A stretch of 46,532 nt of DNA, taken from Thermoanaerobacterales bacterium. GTDB lineage: Bacteria > Actinomycetota > Acidimicrobiia > Acidimicrobiales > JACDCH01. This document shows positions 1 through 8,925 of the stretch, in pieces. Every line of letters begins with the position of its first letter. The stretch's first letter is position 1. The DNA is taken from contig PKRH01000008.1 of NCBI GenBank assembly GCA_017577565.1, positions 1-46,532 on the forward strand, in the 5' to 3' direction. The notes beneath the pieces were generated by a model. It was not told the DNA's origin. It saw nothing but the letters and a program-made list of their open reading frames with translations, and made no database searches. The translations under genes and the position numbers were made by a program.

Positions 1-98
1 CAGATGGTCGCCCCGGCCCGCCGGCAGGTCGCCGTGCACCTCGGGCGGGCCGCCGGCCCGACATCATCGCAGACGGCCGCCCGGGCGGCGGCGCGGGT
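1..98. other. window edge, nothing assignable
   Basis: This is the 98-base stretch before the stop codon of the oxidase remnant. It is too short and too GC-rich to assign. I see no start codon with a ribosome binding site and no clear hairpin. It may be the 3' end of, or spacer to, a gene outside the window. Confidence 0.3.
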
Positions 99-638
99 TC
101 AGGGGAAGCCGGCGACCAGGTCCGCGACCTCGACGGCGCAGCCCCACGACAGGGTCACCCCGGCGCCCCCGTGGCCGTAGCAGTGCACGACCGTGCGCCC
201 GCCCCGGTCCTCGGCCTCGAGGCGCACGGTCGGCCGGGCCGGCCGCAGCCCGACCCGGTGGCGCAGCACCCGGGCCGCCGCCAGGCGGGGCACGAGGGCG
301 GTCGCCCGGGCCAGGATGCGCTCGACCGTGGCCGGGTCGACCCGCCGGTCGTCGACGCCCTCCTCGGCGGTGCCGCCGACCACGACGTCGTCCAGGCGGG
401 GCACGACGTAGGTGAGCTCGCGCTCGTCGCTCTCGTCGACCAGCCACTCCTCCAGCCCCACCTGCTCGCACACCACGACCTGGCCCCGCACCGGCACGAC
501 CGCCGGGTCGGGCACCAGGTCCCGGGCGCCGAGCCCGGCGCAGTCGACGACGAGCGGCCCCAGGTCGTCGGCGTCCAGGTCGCGGACCGTCGCCACCTCG
601 GGCGCCCCGATCCACCTCCGCGACCACGGGCCCATCAT
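99..638 (-). pseudogene. D-amino-acid oxidase (DAO family), C-terminal half only
   Basis: The reading frame ends in the characteristic DAO C-terminal half: a CAGLGAR segment, VPVRGQVV, TYVVPR, VVGGTAEEG, an HRVGLRPARP stretch and the final YGHGGAGVTLSWG motif that contacts FAD. Family members are about 300-340 residues and begin with a GxGxxG Rossmann fold. Here recognisable similarity begins only at about base 617, leaving roughly 170 residues, and the whole N-terminal FAD-binding half is absent. Upstream sequence on this strand is antisense to the DUF445 gene starting at 683, so the missing part is not in another nearby frame. A fragment without the Rossmann fold should not bind FAD normally, so I read it as a remnant; an assembly join cannot be excluded. 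The intact family deaminates D-amino acids or related amines such as glycine. Confidence 0.75.
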
Positions 639-682
639 GCCCGGCCGGCGGCCGGCGGCGCCCCGCCGGGTACACCTGCGCC

Positions 683-1975
683 ATGACCTCGCTCGGCACC
701 CCGCCCGACGCGCCGGCCGCCCCACCGCGGTTCGAGACCGCGGCCGACCGGCTGCGACGGCAGCTGCTGGCCCGGGGGCGGCGCCAGGCCACCGGCCTGC
801 TGGTGGCGGTCGCCGCCGTCTTCGTCGCCCTCCAGCTCTGGGGCGAGGACGCCACCTGGGTGGGCTACGCCGAGGCGGCGGTCGAGGCCGGGATGGTGGG
901 CGGCCTCGCCGACTGGTTCGCGGTGGTGGCGCTGTTCCGCCACCCGCTCCGCCTGCCGATCCCCCACACGGCGATCATCGTCACCCGCAAGGACCAGTTC
1001 GGCCGGACGCTGGGGAACTTCGTCCAGACGAGCCTGCTGACCCCCGACGTCGTGGCCGAGCGGGTCCGGGGCGCCCGCCTCGTGCCCCGGGTCGCGGCCT
1101 GGATGGCGGAGCCCGACAACGCCGCCCGGGTCGCCCGCCACGCCGCGGACGCCGCGGTCACCGCCGCCGACCTGCTGCGCGACGACGAGGTCCACCGGGC
1201 GCTCGAGGACGTCGCCCGGCGCCGGCTCGAGACGACGCCGCTGGCCCCGGTGGCCGGCCGGGCGCTGCAGGCCATGACCGAGCACGGCCGCCACCACGAG
1301 CTGCTCGACGTCGTGCTCCGGGCCGTCGACCGGTTCCTCGCCGAGAACCGGGCCAGCCTCCGGGCCCGGTTCGGCACCGAGTCGCCGTGGTGGCTCCCGG
1401 GCGCGGCCGAGGACCGCATCTTCGACCGGCTGTTCGAGGGCGCCCGCACCGTGCTGCGGGAGGTGGCCCGCGACCCCGACCACGAGCTGCGCCGGGACGT
1501 CGACGCCCGCCTCCGCCGCCTGTCCGAGGACCTCCAGTCCGACCCGGCGCTGCGGGCCCGGGGCGAGGAGCTCAAGCGCGAGCTGCTCGCCCAGCCCGAG
1601 CTGCGGGCCTGGGCGGCCTCGGTGTGGGACGACGTCAAGGCCGGCCTCCGCACCCAGGCCGCCGACCCCGGCTCGCCCCTGCGCCGCCGGCTGGCCGACA
1701 CGATCGCCGCGCTCGGCCGGCGGCTCCTCGACGACCCCGTGCTGGCCGCGCGGGTCGAGGACGCCGTCGAGTCCGGCGTGCGCTACGTGGCCGACCAGTT
1801 CAGCGACGAGATCGGCGGCATGGTGAGCGGCACGGTCTCCCGGTGGGACGGCCGGGAGACCGCCGACCGACTCGAGCTGCTGCTGGGCCCGGACCTGCAG
1901 TTCATCCGGATCAACGGCACCGTGGTCGGCAGCCTGGCCGGCCTCGCCATCCACGCGGCCGGCCAGGTGCTGTGA
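683..1975 (+). CDS. DUF445 family membrane protein
   Basis: This 430-residue protein has the DUF445 (YjiN-like) layout. A basic N-terminus is followed by a hydrophobic segment at about 38-53, then the family hallmark GGLADWFAVVALFRHP at about 73-88. A long charged, helical middle follows (about 100-400, with many Arg-Glu-Leu heptads), and a C-terminal hydrophobic segment lies at about 411-428. It is probably an integral membrane protein with a large soluble helical domain; its biochemical role is not established. The ATG is preceded by TACACC at 671-676, only 6 bases away, with no Shine-Dalgarno sequence, so the message may be leaderless. The gene starts where the oxidase remnant loses its N-terminal half, so its 5' flank may lie near a rearrangement joint. 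Confidence 0.88.
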   Translation: MTSLGTPPDAPAAPPRFETAADRLRRQLLARGRRQATGLLVAVAAVFVALQLWGEDATWVGYAEAAVEAGMVGGLADWFAVVALFRHPLRLPIPHTAIIVTRKDQFGRTLGNFVQTSLLTPDVVAERVRGARLVPRVAAWMAEPDNAARVARHAADAAVTAADLLRDDEVHRALEDVARRRLETTPLAPVAGRALQAMTEHGRHHELLDVVLRAVDRFLAENRASLRARFGTESPWWLPGAAEDRIFDRLFEGARTVLREVARDPDHELRRDVDARLRRLSEDLQSDPALRARGEELKRELLAQPELRAWAASVWDDVKAGLRTQAADPGSPLRRRLADTIAALGRRLLDDPVLAARVEDAVESGVRYVADQFSDEIGGMVSGTVSRWDGRETADRLELLLGPDLQFIRINGTVVGSLAGLAIHAAGQVL

Positions 1976-2003
1976 CCGGCGGTGCCCGCCCGCGCCCGGG
2001 CCG

Positions 2004-3779
2004 TCAGAGGTCCGGTGGCGGGTAGTCGGGCACCTGGTCGTCCTCGGGCAGCTCGTCGTAGACGGTGACCGACGACTCGACGTCGAACAGGCCGGCCTCC
2101 TCGAGCGAGGTCGGCAGGTTGCCGAGCGTGTACCGCTGGCCGCCGTTGGCGTAGCGGTACATGCCGACGCCCTCGTTGCCGACCTCGTCCTCGCCGGTGG
2201 CCTCCGGGTCCCACCACAGCAGCGCCATGTCGTCGGCGCCGCCCCAGTCGAACTCGGGCCAGACGCCGTGGTCGCCCCGCGACACCTGGGCGACCGTCGG
2301 GCCGCCGCCCATCGGCGGCATGCGCAGCAGCCCGTCGCGGAACGTCTCCGGGGTGAGCTCCGGGCCGGCCATGTGGATGCCGGCGAAGATCGTGCGGACG
2401 GGCGGCTCGATCACCCGCACCGTGTTGTTGGGCGGCGGCTCGCCGTAGGCCCACTCGTACACCCGGAAGGCGTCCATCGCCTCGCGCTCGGCCCGGGCGG
2501 TGTTGAGCGCCATGCCGAAGCCGTTGCGCCACTGCTGCCCGTCGTAGCCCCGGGCGAAGATCGTCGTGTCGGCCAGGACGTTGGGCCCGAGGATCCACTC
2601 GGGGAACCAGCCCTGGGCCGTCGCCTCCTGGGTGACCGCCCCCGGCGTCAGTGGGTCGCCGTAGAAGATCACCGTCGTCACGCCCGCCTCCCGGAGGCGG
2701 GTGACGATCGTCCGGGCGTTCTCCTGGCTCCGGGCGATGTCGAGGTTGTACTCGACGTCGGTGGCCAGCTCGATGCCCTGCTCGGCCAGGGCGTCGCGCA
2801 GCGCCTCGAACACCGGCCGGTGGTCGCCCTCGGGCGTGTCGTAGTGCAGCAGGCCGTAGACGCGGTCCTGCTCGCGCAGCGCCGGGTCACCCGCCAGCTC
2901 GGCGGGCCCGGGGCCCGCGAGCTTGGCGACCATCTCGGCGGCCAGCGCCGCCGCCTGGTCCGGAGTCGGCCCCGCGGTCCACATGTAGGGGGCGTGCTCC
3001 TCGATCACCTCCTCGGGGGCCGCGCCCGAGCAGCCGGGGCCGCAGACGATCCCCTGGGAGGCGATCGCCGGGCCGAACACGTGGGCGGCCTGCGCGGGCC
3101 CGCCGATCACCGCGAAGGGCTCCATCTCGGCGATCGCGAGCGCGTCGGCCCGGGCCGCCTCGGTGTCGTCGGAGGCCCCGCTGCCGACGAACCGCTCGAC
3201 GACCACCCGGCGGCCGTAGGTCTCGAAGTACCGGTTGTAGAGGTCGACGTAGGCGTCGACGGTCTGCTGGGCGGTCTCGGGGTCGACGTCGGCGCCGATC
3301 TCGCCGATCGTCGCCGCCCCCAGCGGGTCGAGCGCCGGGTCGGTCGAGTAGTAGACGATCTTGACCTCGTCCTCGGTGACGCCCTGGGCGGTGGCGCCGC
3401 CGTTGTCACCCTCGAACCGCTCGACGCACGGCGGCACCAGCCGCATCGGCAGGGCCAGCTGCATCCGCTCGGTGTCGCAGGTCGGCCCCCAGTCGATCTC
3501 GTCGAGGTCGATGCCCTCGAGCTCGGCCCTCTGGGGCGTCATCGGGCCGGAGCGGATCAGCTCCTCCGTGCTGGGGATCCCGGCGTCGGCGGTCCCCTCG
3601 CCGTCGCCCCCGTCGCCGTCGCCGCCCCCGCCGCCGAACACCACGACCGCGCCGGCGACGAGCGCGACGACGGCGGCGACCGGCCCGTAGCGGCGCAGCG
3701 CGCGACCCCAGCCCGGCGGGCGGGCCGGCGGGCGGCCGGCTCCGCCGTCCCTCGCTGCCTTCTCGTCGGTGGTGGTCAT
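2004..3779 (-). CDS. ABC-type substrate-binding protein, membrane-anchored (copy 2)
   Basis: This 591-residue protein is a type 1 periplasmic-binding (Leu/Ile/Val-type) solute receptor for the transporter encoded just upstream. Residues 1-30 are basic and 31-50 are hydrophobic (GPVAAVVALVAGAVVVFGG). A Gly/Asp-rich linker to about residue 66 is followed by the extracellular domain. There is no lipobox cysteine, so the hydrophobic segment probably stays as an anchor. Four cysteines, including CGPGC near residue 246, could form disulfides. It matches copy 1 (3810-5591) along its whole length, including CGPGC, AYGEPPPNN, HMAGPxLTPETFRDG and the C-terminal DYPPPxL, so the two arose by tandem duplication. 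The ATG follows a GAGGAGG site by 7-8 bases. It is the last gene of the operon. The ligand is unknown; amino acids, amides, aromatic acids and urea are all possible for the family. Confidence 0.85.
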   Translation of the reverse strand: MTTTDEKAARDGGAGRPPARPPGWGRALRRYGPVAAVVALVAGAVVVFGGGGGDGDGGDGEGTADAGIPSTEELIRSGPMTPQRAELEGIDLDEIDWGPTCDTERMQLALPMRLVPPCVERFEGDNGGATAQGVTEDEVKIVYYSTDPALDPLGAATIGEIGADVDPETAQQTVDAYVDLYNRYFETYGRRVVVERFVGSGASDDTEAARADALAIAEMEPFAVIGGPAQAAHVFGPAIASQGIVCGPGCSGAAPEEVIEEHAPYMWTAGPTPDQAAALAAEMVAKLAGPGPAELAGDPALREQDRVYGLLHYDTPEGDHRPVFEALRDALAEQGIELATDVEYNLDIARSQENARTIVTRLREAGVTTVIFYGDPLTPGAVTQEATAQGWFPEWILGPNVLADTTIFARGYDGQQWRNGFGMALNTARAEREAMDAFRVYEWAYGEPPPNNTVRVIEPPVRTIFAGIHMAGPELTPETFRDGLLRMPPMGGGPTVAQVSRGDHGVWPEFDWGGADDMALLWWDPEATGEDEVGNEGVGMYRYANGGQRYTLGNLPTSLEEAGLFDVESSVTVYDELPEDDQVPDYPPPDL

Positions 3780-3809
3780 CGTGCCCCCTCCTCGCGGTGA
3801 CGCCTGCGT

Positions 3810-5591
3810 TCAGAGCTGTGGCGGCGGGTAGTCCGGCACCCGGTCCTCCTCGGGGACCTCGTCGTAGACGGTCACCGAGGACTCGACGTCGAACAGCCCC
3901 ACCTCCTCCAGCGAGGCCGGCCGCTCGTCGGGCAGGAACCGCTCGCCGCCGTTGGCGTAGCGGTACATGCCGACGCCCACGTTCCCGACCTCGTCCTCGC
4001 CGACGGCCTCCGGGTCCCACCAGATGAGGGTGCCGTCGTCGTTGCCGCCCCAGTCGACGCCGGGCCAGATCCCGTGGTCGCCCCACGAGACGTGCGGCGT
4101 GGTCGGCCCGCCGCCGGCCGGCGGCGTGCGCCACATGCCATCGCGGAAGGTCTCCGGGGTCAGGTTGGGGCCGGCCATGTGGATGCCGGTGAACATCGTG
4201 CGGATGGGCGGCTCGATCACACGGGCGTTGTTGTTCGGCGGCGGCTCGCCGTAGGCCCACTCGTAGATCCGGAAGGAGTCCATCTGCTCGAACTCGGTGC
4301 GGGCCGGGTTGGTCGACACGCCGAAGCCGTTGCGCCACTGCTGCCCGTCGGTGAGCCGGCCGAAGATCGTCGTGTCCATGAGCAGGCTCGGCCCGAGGAT
4401 CCACTCGGGCCAGTAGTCCTGCGCGGTGGCCTCGGCGGTCAGCGACGACGGGGTGATCGGGTCGCCGTAGTAGATGATCGTCGTGACCCCGGCCTCCTTG
4501 AGCCGGCTGATGTTCGTCCGGGCGTTCTCCTGGGCCCGGGACAGGTCGAGCGTGAACTCGACGTCGATCGCCGGCTCGATGCCGTACTCGGCCAGCTCGT
4601 CCACGAACTTCTCGAACACCGGCTGGTGGTCGCCGCTGGCGTTGTCGTAGTGGACGATGGCGTACACCCGGTCGCGCTCGCGCATCGCCGGGTCGCCGGC
4701 CAGCTCGGCCTTGCCGGGGCCGGCGTAGTTGCCGATGGCCCGGGAGGCGGCCACCACCCCCTGGTCGGGGGTCTGCAGGGCCTGCCACAGGTAGGGCGCG
4801 TTCTCCTCGACGATGTGCTCGGGCAGCGCCGTGGCGCACCCCGGGCCGCAGACGATCCCCCGCGACGCCAGCTCCGCGGCGAACACCGAGCTGGCCTGGG
4901 CCGGGCCGCCGATGACGGCGAACGGCTCCATCTCGGCGATGGCCATGGCGTCGGCCCGTGCCTTCTCGACGTCGTCGCCGGCCCCGGTGCCCGTGTAGTG
5001 CTCGACGACGACCGTGCGCCCGTAGGTCTCGAACAGCGCGTTGTACAGGTCGACGTAGGCCTGGGTCGTCCGCCGCGCCGACTCGGGGTCGACGTCGGCG
5101 CCCGCCTGGCTGATGGTGGCCGCCGTCAACGGGTCGAGCGCGGGGTCGGACTGGTACTGGACGATCTTGATCTCGTCGGCGGTGACGCCCGGCGAGGTGG
5201 CCCCGCCGTTGTCGCCCTCGAACGGCTCGACGCACGGCGGCGCGTAGACCGACACCAGCTTGATCGTGCCCCGCTCGGTGTCGCAGTTCGGGCCCCAGTC
5301 GATCTCGTCGGGGTCGATGCCCTCGAGCTCGGCCTTCTGCGGGGTCATGGGCCCGGAGCGGATCAGCTCCTCCATCGGGGGCACGCCGCCGTCGCCGGCG
5401 GCCGCGGCCCCGTCGCCGTCACCGCCGCCGTCGCCGTCCCCACCGCCGAAGATCACGACGGCGCCCGCGATCAGGGCGACGACCGACGTGACCGGGCCGT
5501 AGCGCCGCAGGGCCCGGGCCCACGGCGGGCGCCGGTCCCGGCGCCGCCCGGGCCCGGTCGTGCTGCCGGTCCGCTCCTCGGTGGTGGTCAT
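3810..5591 (-). CDS. ABC-type substrate-binding protein, membrane-anchored (copy 1)
   Basis: This 593-residue type 1 solute-binding protein is paralogous to the next gene. It has a basic N-terminus with an RALRRYGPV motif shared with copy 2, a hydrophobic anchor at 32-50, then an acidic Gly/Asp/Ala linker to about residue 68 before the ligand-binding bilobal domain. As in copy 2, no lipobox precedes the linker. The family normally uses a cleaved signal peptide or lipoprotein anchor, so this arrangement is unusual. The first domain contains the conserved EPFAVIGGPAQA stretch and the CGPGC pair. It lies 85 bases after the MFS-ATPase gene and 30 bases before copy 2. ATG is chosen because a GGAGGGGAG site lies about 8 bases upstream. 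Divergence between the copies in the second lobe may mean different ligands, which is inference. Confidence 0.85.
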   Translation of the reverse strand: MTTTEERTGSTTGPGRRRDRRPPWARALRRYGPVTSVVALIAGAVVIFGGGDGDGGGDGDGAAAAGDGGVPPMEELIRSGPMTPQKAELEGIDPDEIDWGPNCDTERGTIKLVSVYAPPCVEPFEGDNGGATSPGVTADEIKIVQYQSDPALDPLTAATISQAGADVDPESARRTTQAYVDLYNALFETYGRTVVVEHYTGTGAGDDVEKARADAMAIAEMEPFAVIGGPAQASSVFAAELASRGIVCGPGCATALPEHIVEENAPYLWQALQTPDQGVVAASRAIGNYAGPGKAELAGDPAMRERDRVYAIVHYDNASGDHQPVFEKFVDELAEYGIEPAIDVEFTLDLSRAQENARTNISRLKEAGVTTIIYYGDPITPSSLTAEATAQDYWPEWILGPSLLMDTTIFGRLTDGQQWRNGFGVSTNPARTEFEQMDSFRIYEWAYGEPPPNNNARVIEPPIRTMFTGIHMAGPNLTPETFRDGMWRTPPAGGGPTTPHVSWGDHGIWPGVDWGGNDDGTLIWWDPEAVGEDEVGNVGVGMYRYANGGERFLPDERPASLEEVGLFDVESSVTVYDEVPEEDRVPDYPPPQL

Positions 5592-5676
5592 CCTGGCGCT
5601 CCCCTCCCGTCGCTGTCGTCGCCGCCCGACCGGGACGCTGCGGCCGCGCCCGCCGGACGGCGGTCGGTGTCTGCGG

Positions 5677-8600
5677 TCACGGCCGTCGCTCCGCCGGGGC
5701 CCGCGCCCCCGACCGGGTGATGGCGGCCTCGTCGGTGCCGAGGTACGACGCGACGACGGCCGGGTGCTCGACGACCTCGGCCGGCGTGCCCTCGGCCACG
5801 ACCCGGCCGAGGTCGAGGGCGATCAGGCGGTCGGCGATCGAGCTGAGCAGCGGGAGGTCGTGCTCGATGACGAGCAGGCTGGCCCCGAGCTCGTCGCGCA
5901 CCCGCCGCAGCATGGGGGCCAGCGCCTCGGCCTCCCGCTGGGCGATGCCGCTCGAGGGCTCGTCCAGCAGCAGCACGGTCGGCCCCTGGGCGAGCACGCA
6001 GGCCAGGTCGACGACCCGCCGGGTGCCGGTCGACAGCTCGCGCACGAACTTGTCTCGGTAGGCGCCGAGCCCCAGGAGCTCGACGAGCTCGTCGACCCGG
6101 TCGGCCACCGCGTCCTCGGAGTCGACGACCGACGGCAGGTGCAGCGCGGCGGCGACGGGGTCGCGCACCTCGACGTGCTGCTCCAGCGCCACCGCGATCG
6201 CCTCGTGCACGGTCAGACCGGGGAACAGCCGCCCGTCCTGGAACGACCGGCCGAGGCCCAGCCAGGATCGCACGTGCGTCGGCTTGTCGCGCAGCTCGAC
6301 CATCTCGCCGCCCGACAGCAGCCGCACCGAGCCCCGGTCGGCCGGCGTGAAGCCCGAGATGACGTCGAACAGCGTCGTCTTGCCGGCGCCGTTGGGCCCG
6401 ATGAAGCCGAGGATCTCGCCCGGGCGGAGGTCGAAGGACACACCGTCGAGCGCCCGCACGCCGCCGAAGCTGCGGGTGACGTCGCGGACCTCGAGGACCG
6501 GCGGGCCCTCCCGCAGCCCGGAGTGGGCCCGGGCCTCGTCCTCCTCGGCGCCGACCTCGGCGGCGGCGGTGCGCAGGAACACCGACCGCAGCAGGTCGGG
6601 GCGCTCCAGCAGCTCGGCGGTCGGCCCCTCGAACCGGATCTCGCCCTTCTCCATGAAGTAGGCCCGGTCGGCGACGGTGAGGGCCACGTTGACCGACTGC
6701 TCGACGAGGATGACCGTCGTGCCCTCGTCCCGCAGCTTGCGCACGACCTCGAGCAGCCGGGACACGACCGACGGCGCCAGGCCCAGGGACAGCTCGTCGA
6801 TCATGAGCAGCCGGGGCCGGGCGATGAACGCCATGCCGAGGGTCAGCATCTGCTGCTGGCCGCCCGACAGGTTCCCGGCGGGCTCGTCGAGGCGCTCCCG
6901 CAGCGCGGGGAACAGGTCGAGCACCTCCTCCGTCGCCGCTCGCACCTCCTCGGGCCGGCCGCGCCGGGTCCAGCCGGCGAGGCGGAGGTTGTCCGCCACC
7001 GACAGCTGGGTGAACACGCCCTGGCCGCCGGGCACGACGGCGACGCCCCGCTGGGCGATCTCGTCCGGCGGCGTGTGGGTCATGTCGCGCCCGTCGAAGA
7101 CGATGGCGCCGCCGCTCGGCTGCACCAGCCCGGCGATGGCCTTCAGCAGCGTCGACTTGCCGGCGCCGTTGGTGCCCATGAGGGCGACGATCTCGCCCTC
7201 GTCGACCTCGAAGTCGACGCCGAAGAGCACCTGGACGTTGTCGTAGTGGACGTCGATCCCCCGGCCGAGCAGCAGCTTGACCCGGCCCTGGCGGCGCAGG
7301 TGGGCGACCTCCGACCGGGCGGCCGTCTGCGTCCACACCTGGGCGATGTCGTGCTCGACGAGCTTGCCGGCCGAGGCGAGGATCAGGCCGCCGACGACGA
7401 ACACCGGCGAGGCGATGACCAGCCCGGTGCGGATGCCGTGCTCGTCGGCCAGCCAGCCGATGATCGGCAGGATCAGGAGACCGGGGAGGATGAACAGCGT
7501 GCCGACGGCGTAGCCGAAGGCCCGCACCTTGGCCGGTACCGCCAGCGACAGCGTCACGAAGATGCCGGGCAGGAGCAGGAAGAACGACGCCGACAGCACG
7601 GCGTTGGCGGCGATGGCCAGCGGCAGGGTCGGCGCCAGGGCGAACAGGATCCAGGCCGCGGCGATGCCGAAGGAGACCGTGCCGAGGAACCGCACGACGT
7701 GGCCGGGCCCCTTGGCCATGAGCCGGCTGGTCAGCGGGATGCCGAACATGAGGCCGACGAGCTGGGCGGCGCCCTCCAGCCCGGCGGCGGTGAAGCCCCG
7801 GGCCCGCTCGTCGAGCCCGAACACCTCGTCGTAGTAGAGGCCGCCGAGGGTCAGCAGGCCGGCGATGGCGATGGCCACGAAGGGCAGGGCGATGTAGACC
7901 CGGCGCAGGCTGCGGACCTGCCAGACGATGCGGGACGACTCGGCCCAGGAGGGGGCGTCCTCCTCGGTGTGGGCGACCTCGTCGCCGGCGCCCATGGCCT
8001 GCCGCTCGAAGCGACCCCGCACCGGCTCCCGCAGCCGCAGCGCCAGCAGGACGAACAGCGCGGTGACGACCGCGAACACGACGAAGGGCGCCCGCCACCC
8101 CATGGCGTAGGCGATGAGGCCGGCCGACAGCGGGCCGAGGAACTGGCCCAGGGCGTTGGCGTAGCGGTGCACCGCGTAGACCCGGGGCCGGGCCGGGATG
8201 TCGTAGTAGTCGGCCAGGAGGGAGTTGTGCACCGGGTCGTTGACCGCCCGCCCGAGGCCGGCGCCGGCCCGGGCGCTTCCCAGCACCCACAGGTTGGGGG
8301 CGAGGCCGCTGAGCAGCGAGAAGATCCCCCACACCGAGGCGCCGCCGGCGGCGATCGGCACCCGCTTCCACCGGTCGGCGTAGAAGCCGATGGGCAGGGC
8401 GAGGATCAGCGCCGCGATCATCGAGAGCGACACGACGGTGAGCACGCCGCCCGTGTCGAGCCCGAAGTGGTCGCGGATCTCGGGCAGCAGCACGCCGAAC
8501 GCGGCCCGGTCGAGCTCGTCGACCATGTTCAGGCCGAACAGCACCCCGAGGGGGAACAGCGGCGCCCCCTGGGTCGTGCGCTGCTTCCACCGGGCCCAGG

Positions 8601-8925
8601 GGCCGCCCTCGACCTCGCCCCCGTCGGCGGCGTGGGCGGCGGCCCGTCGCACGGCCTCGGCGCCGGTCACCTCGTCGTCCTCGGCGGCGATGCGGGCGGC
8701 GAGCACCTCGACCGGCACATCCGCCCCGTTTCCCCCGCCGTTGCCGGCCGCGGCCACCGCGGCCGCCTCCGCCTCGGCCGTCGCCTCGGCGTCCGGCACG
8801 GCGGCGCTCGCGCCGACGGCGTCGAGGCCGGCGCGCAGCACCTCCTCGTCCGCCCCCGGCGCCGCCCCCGCGGCCTCGTCCACCGGGCCGGCGGGTTCCA
8901 CGGGCATCTCGTCCGACCGGGTCAC
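5677..8925 (-). CDS. MFS transporter fused to LivF-like and LivG-like ABC ATPases
   Basis: One uninterrupted 1082-residue frame holds three modules. Residues 1-110 are an Ala/Glu-rich cytoplasmic leader. About 120-520 form an MFS domain with about 12 hydrophobic segments and a GFYADRWKR loop matching the MFS motif A. About 555-785 form a LivF-like ATPase: Walker A GTNGAGKST at about 583-591, signature NLSGGQQQ near 684, Walker B LLMIDE, and the SLGLAPS loop. About 805-1055 form a LivG-like ATPase: Walker A GPNGAGKTT near 842, Walker B VLLLDEPSSG near 980, but signature ELSTGTRR in place of LSGGQ. The GTG start overlaps the permease stop by 4 bases, so translation is probably coupled. The ATPases should drive the LivH-LivM fusion upstream; why an MFS carrier is attached is unclear. 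All catalytic ABC motifs are present, so this does not look like a decayed join. Confidence 0.9.
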   Translation of the reverse strand: MTRSDEMPVEPAGPVDEAAGAAPGADEEVLRAGLDAVGASAAVPDAEATAEAEAAAVAAAGNGGGNGADVPVEVLAARIAAEDDEVTGAEAVRRAAAHAADGGEVEGGPWARWKQRTTQGAPLFPLGVLFGLNMVDELDRAAFGVLLPEIRDHFGLDTGGVLTVVSLSMIAALILALPIGFYADRWKRVPIAAGGASVWGIFSLLSGLAPNLWVLGSARAGAGLGRAVNDPVHNSLLADYYDIPARPRVYAVHRYANALGQFLGPLSAGLIAYAMGWRAPFVVFAVVTALFVLLALRLREPVRGRFERQAMGAGDEVAHTEEDAPSWAESSRIVWQVRSLRRVYIALPFVAIAIAGLLTLGGLYYDEVFGLDERARGFTAAGLEGAAQLVGLMFGIPLTSRLMAKGPGHVVRFLGTVSFGIAAAWILFALAPTLPLAIAANAVLSASFFLLLPGIFVTLSLAVPAKVRAFGYAVGTLFILPGLLILPIIGWLADEHGIRTGLVIASPVFVVGGLILASAGKLVEHDIAQVWTQTAARSEVAHLRRQGRVKLLLGRGIDVHYDNVQVLFGVDFEVDEGEIVALMGTNGAGKSTLLKAIAGLVQPSGGAIVFDGRDMTHTPPDEIAQRGVAVVPGGQGVFTQLSVADNLRLAGWTRRGRPEEVRAATEEVLDLFPALRERLDEPAGNLSGGQQQMLTLGMAFIARPRLLMIDELSLGLAPSVVSRLLEVVRKLRDEGTTVILVEQSVNVALTVADRAYFMEKGEIRFEGPTAELLERPDLLRSVFLRTAAAEVGAEEDEARAHSGLREGPPVLEVRDVTRSFGGVRALDGVSFDLRPGEILGFIGPNGAGKTTLFDVISGFTPADRGSVRLLSGGEMVELRDKPTHVRSWLGLGRSFQDGRLFPGLTVHEAIAVALEQHVEVRDPVAAALHLPSVVDSEDAVADRVDELVELLGLGAYRDKFVRELSTGTRRVVDLACVLAQGPTVLLLDEPSSGIAQREAEALAPMLRRVRDELGASLLVIEHDLPLLSSIADRLIALDLGRVVAEGTPAEVVEHPAVVASYLGTDEAAITRSGARAPAERRP

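Noticed and set aside
5677..8925. MFS-ABC fusion as a sequencing or assembly error
   Set aside because: The frame is continuous with normal codon use and a linker, and the neighbouring permease is also fused, so a real fusion is more likely.
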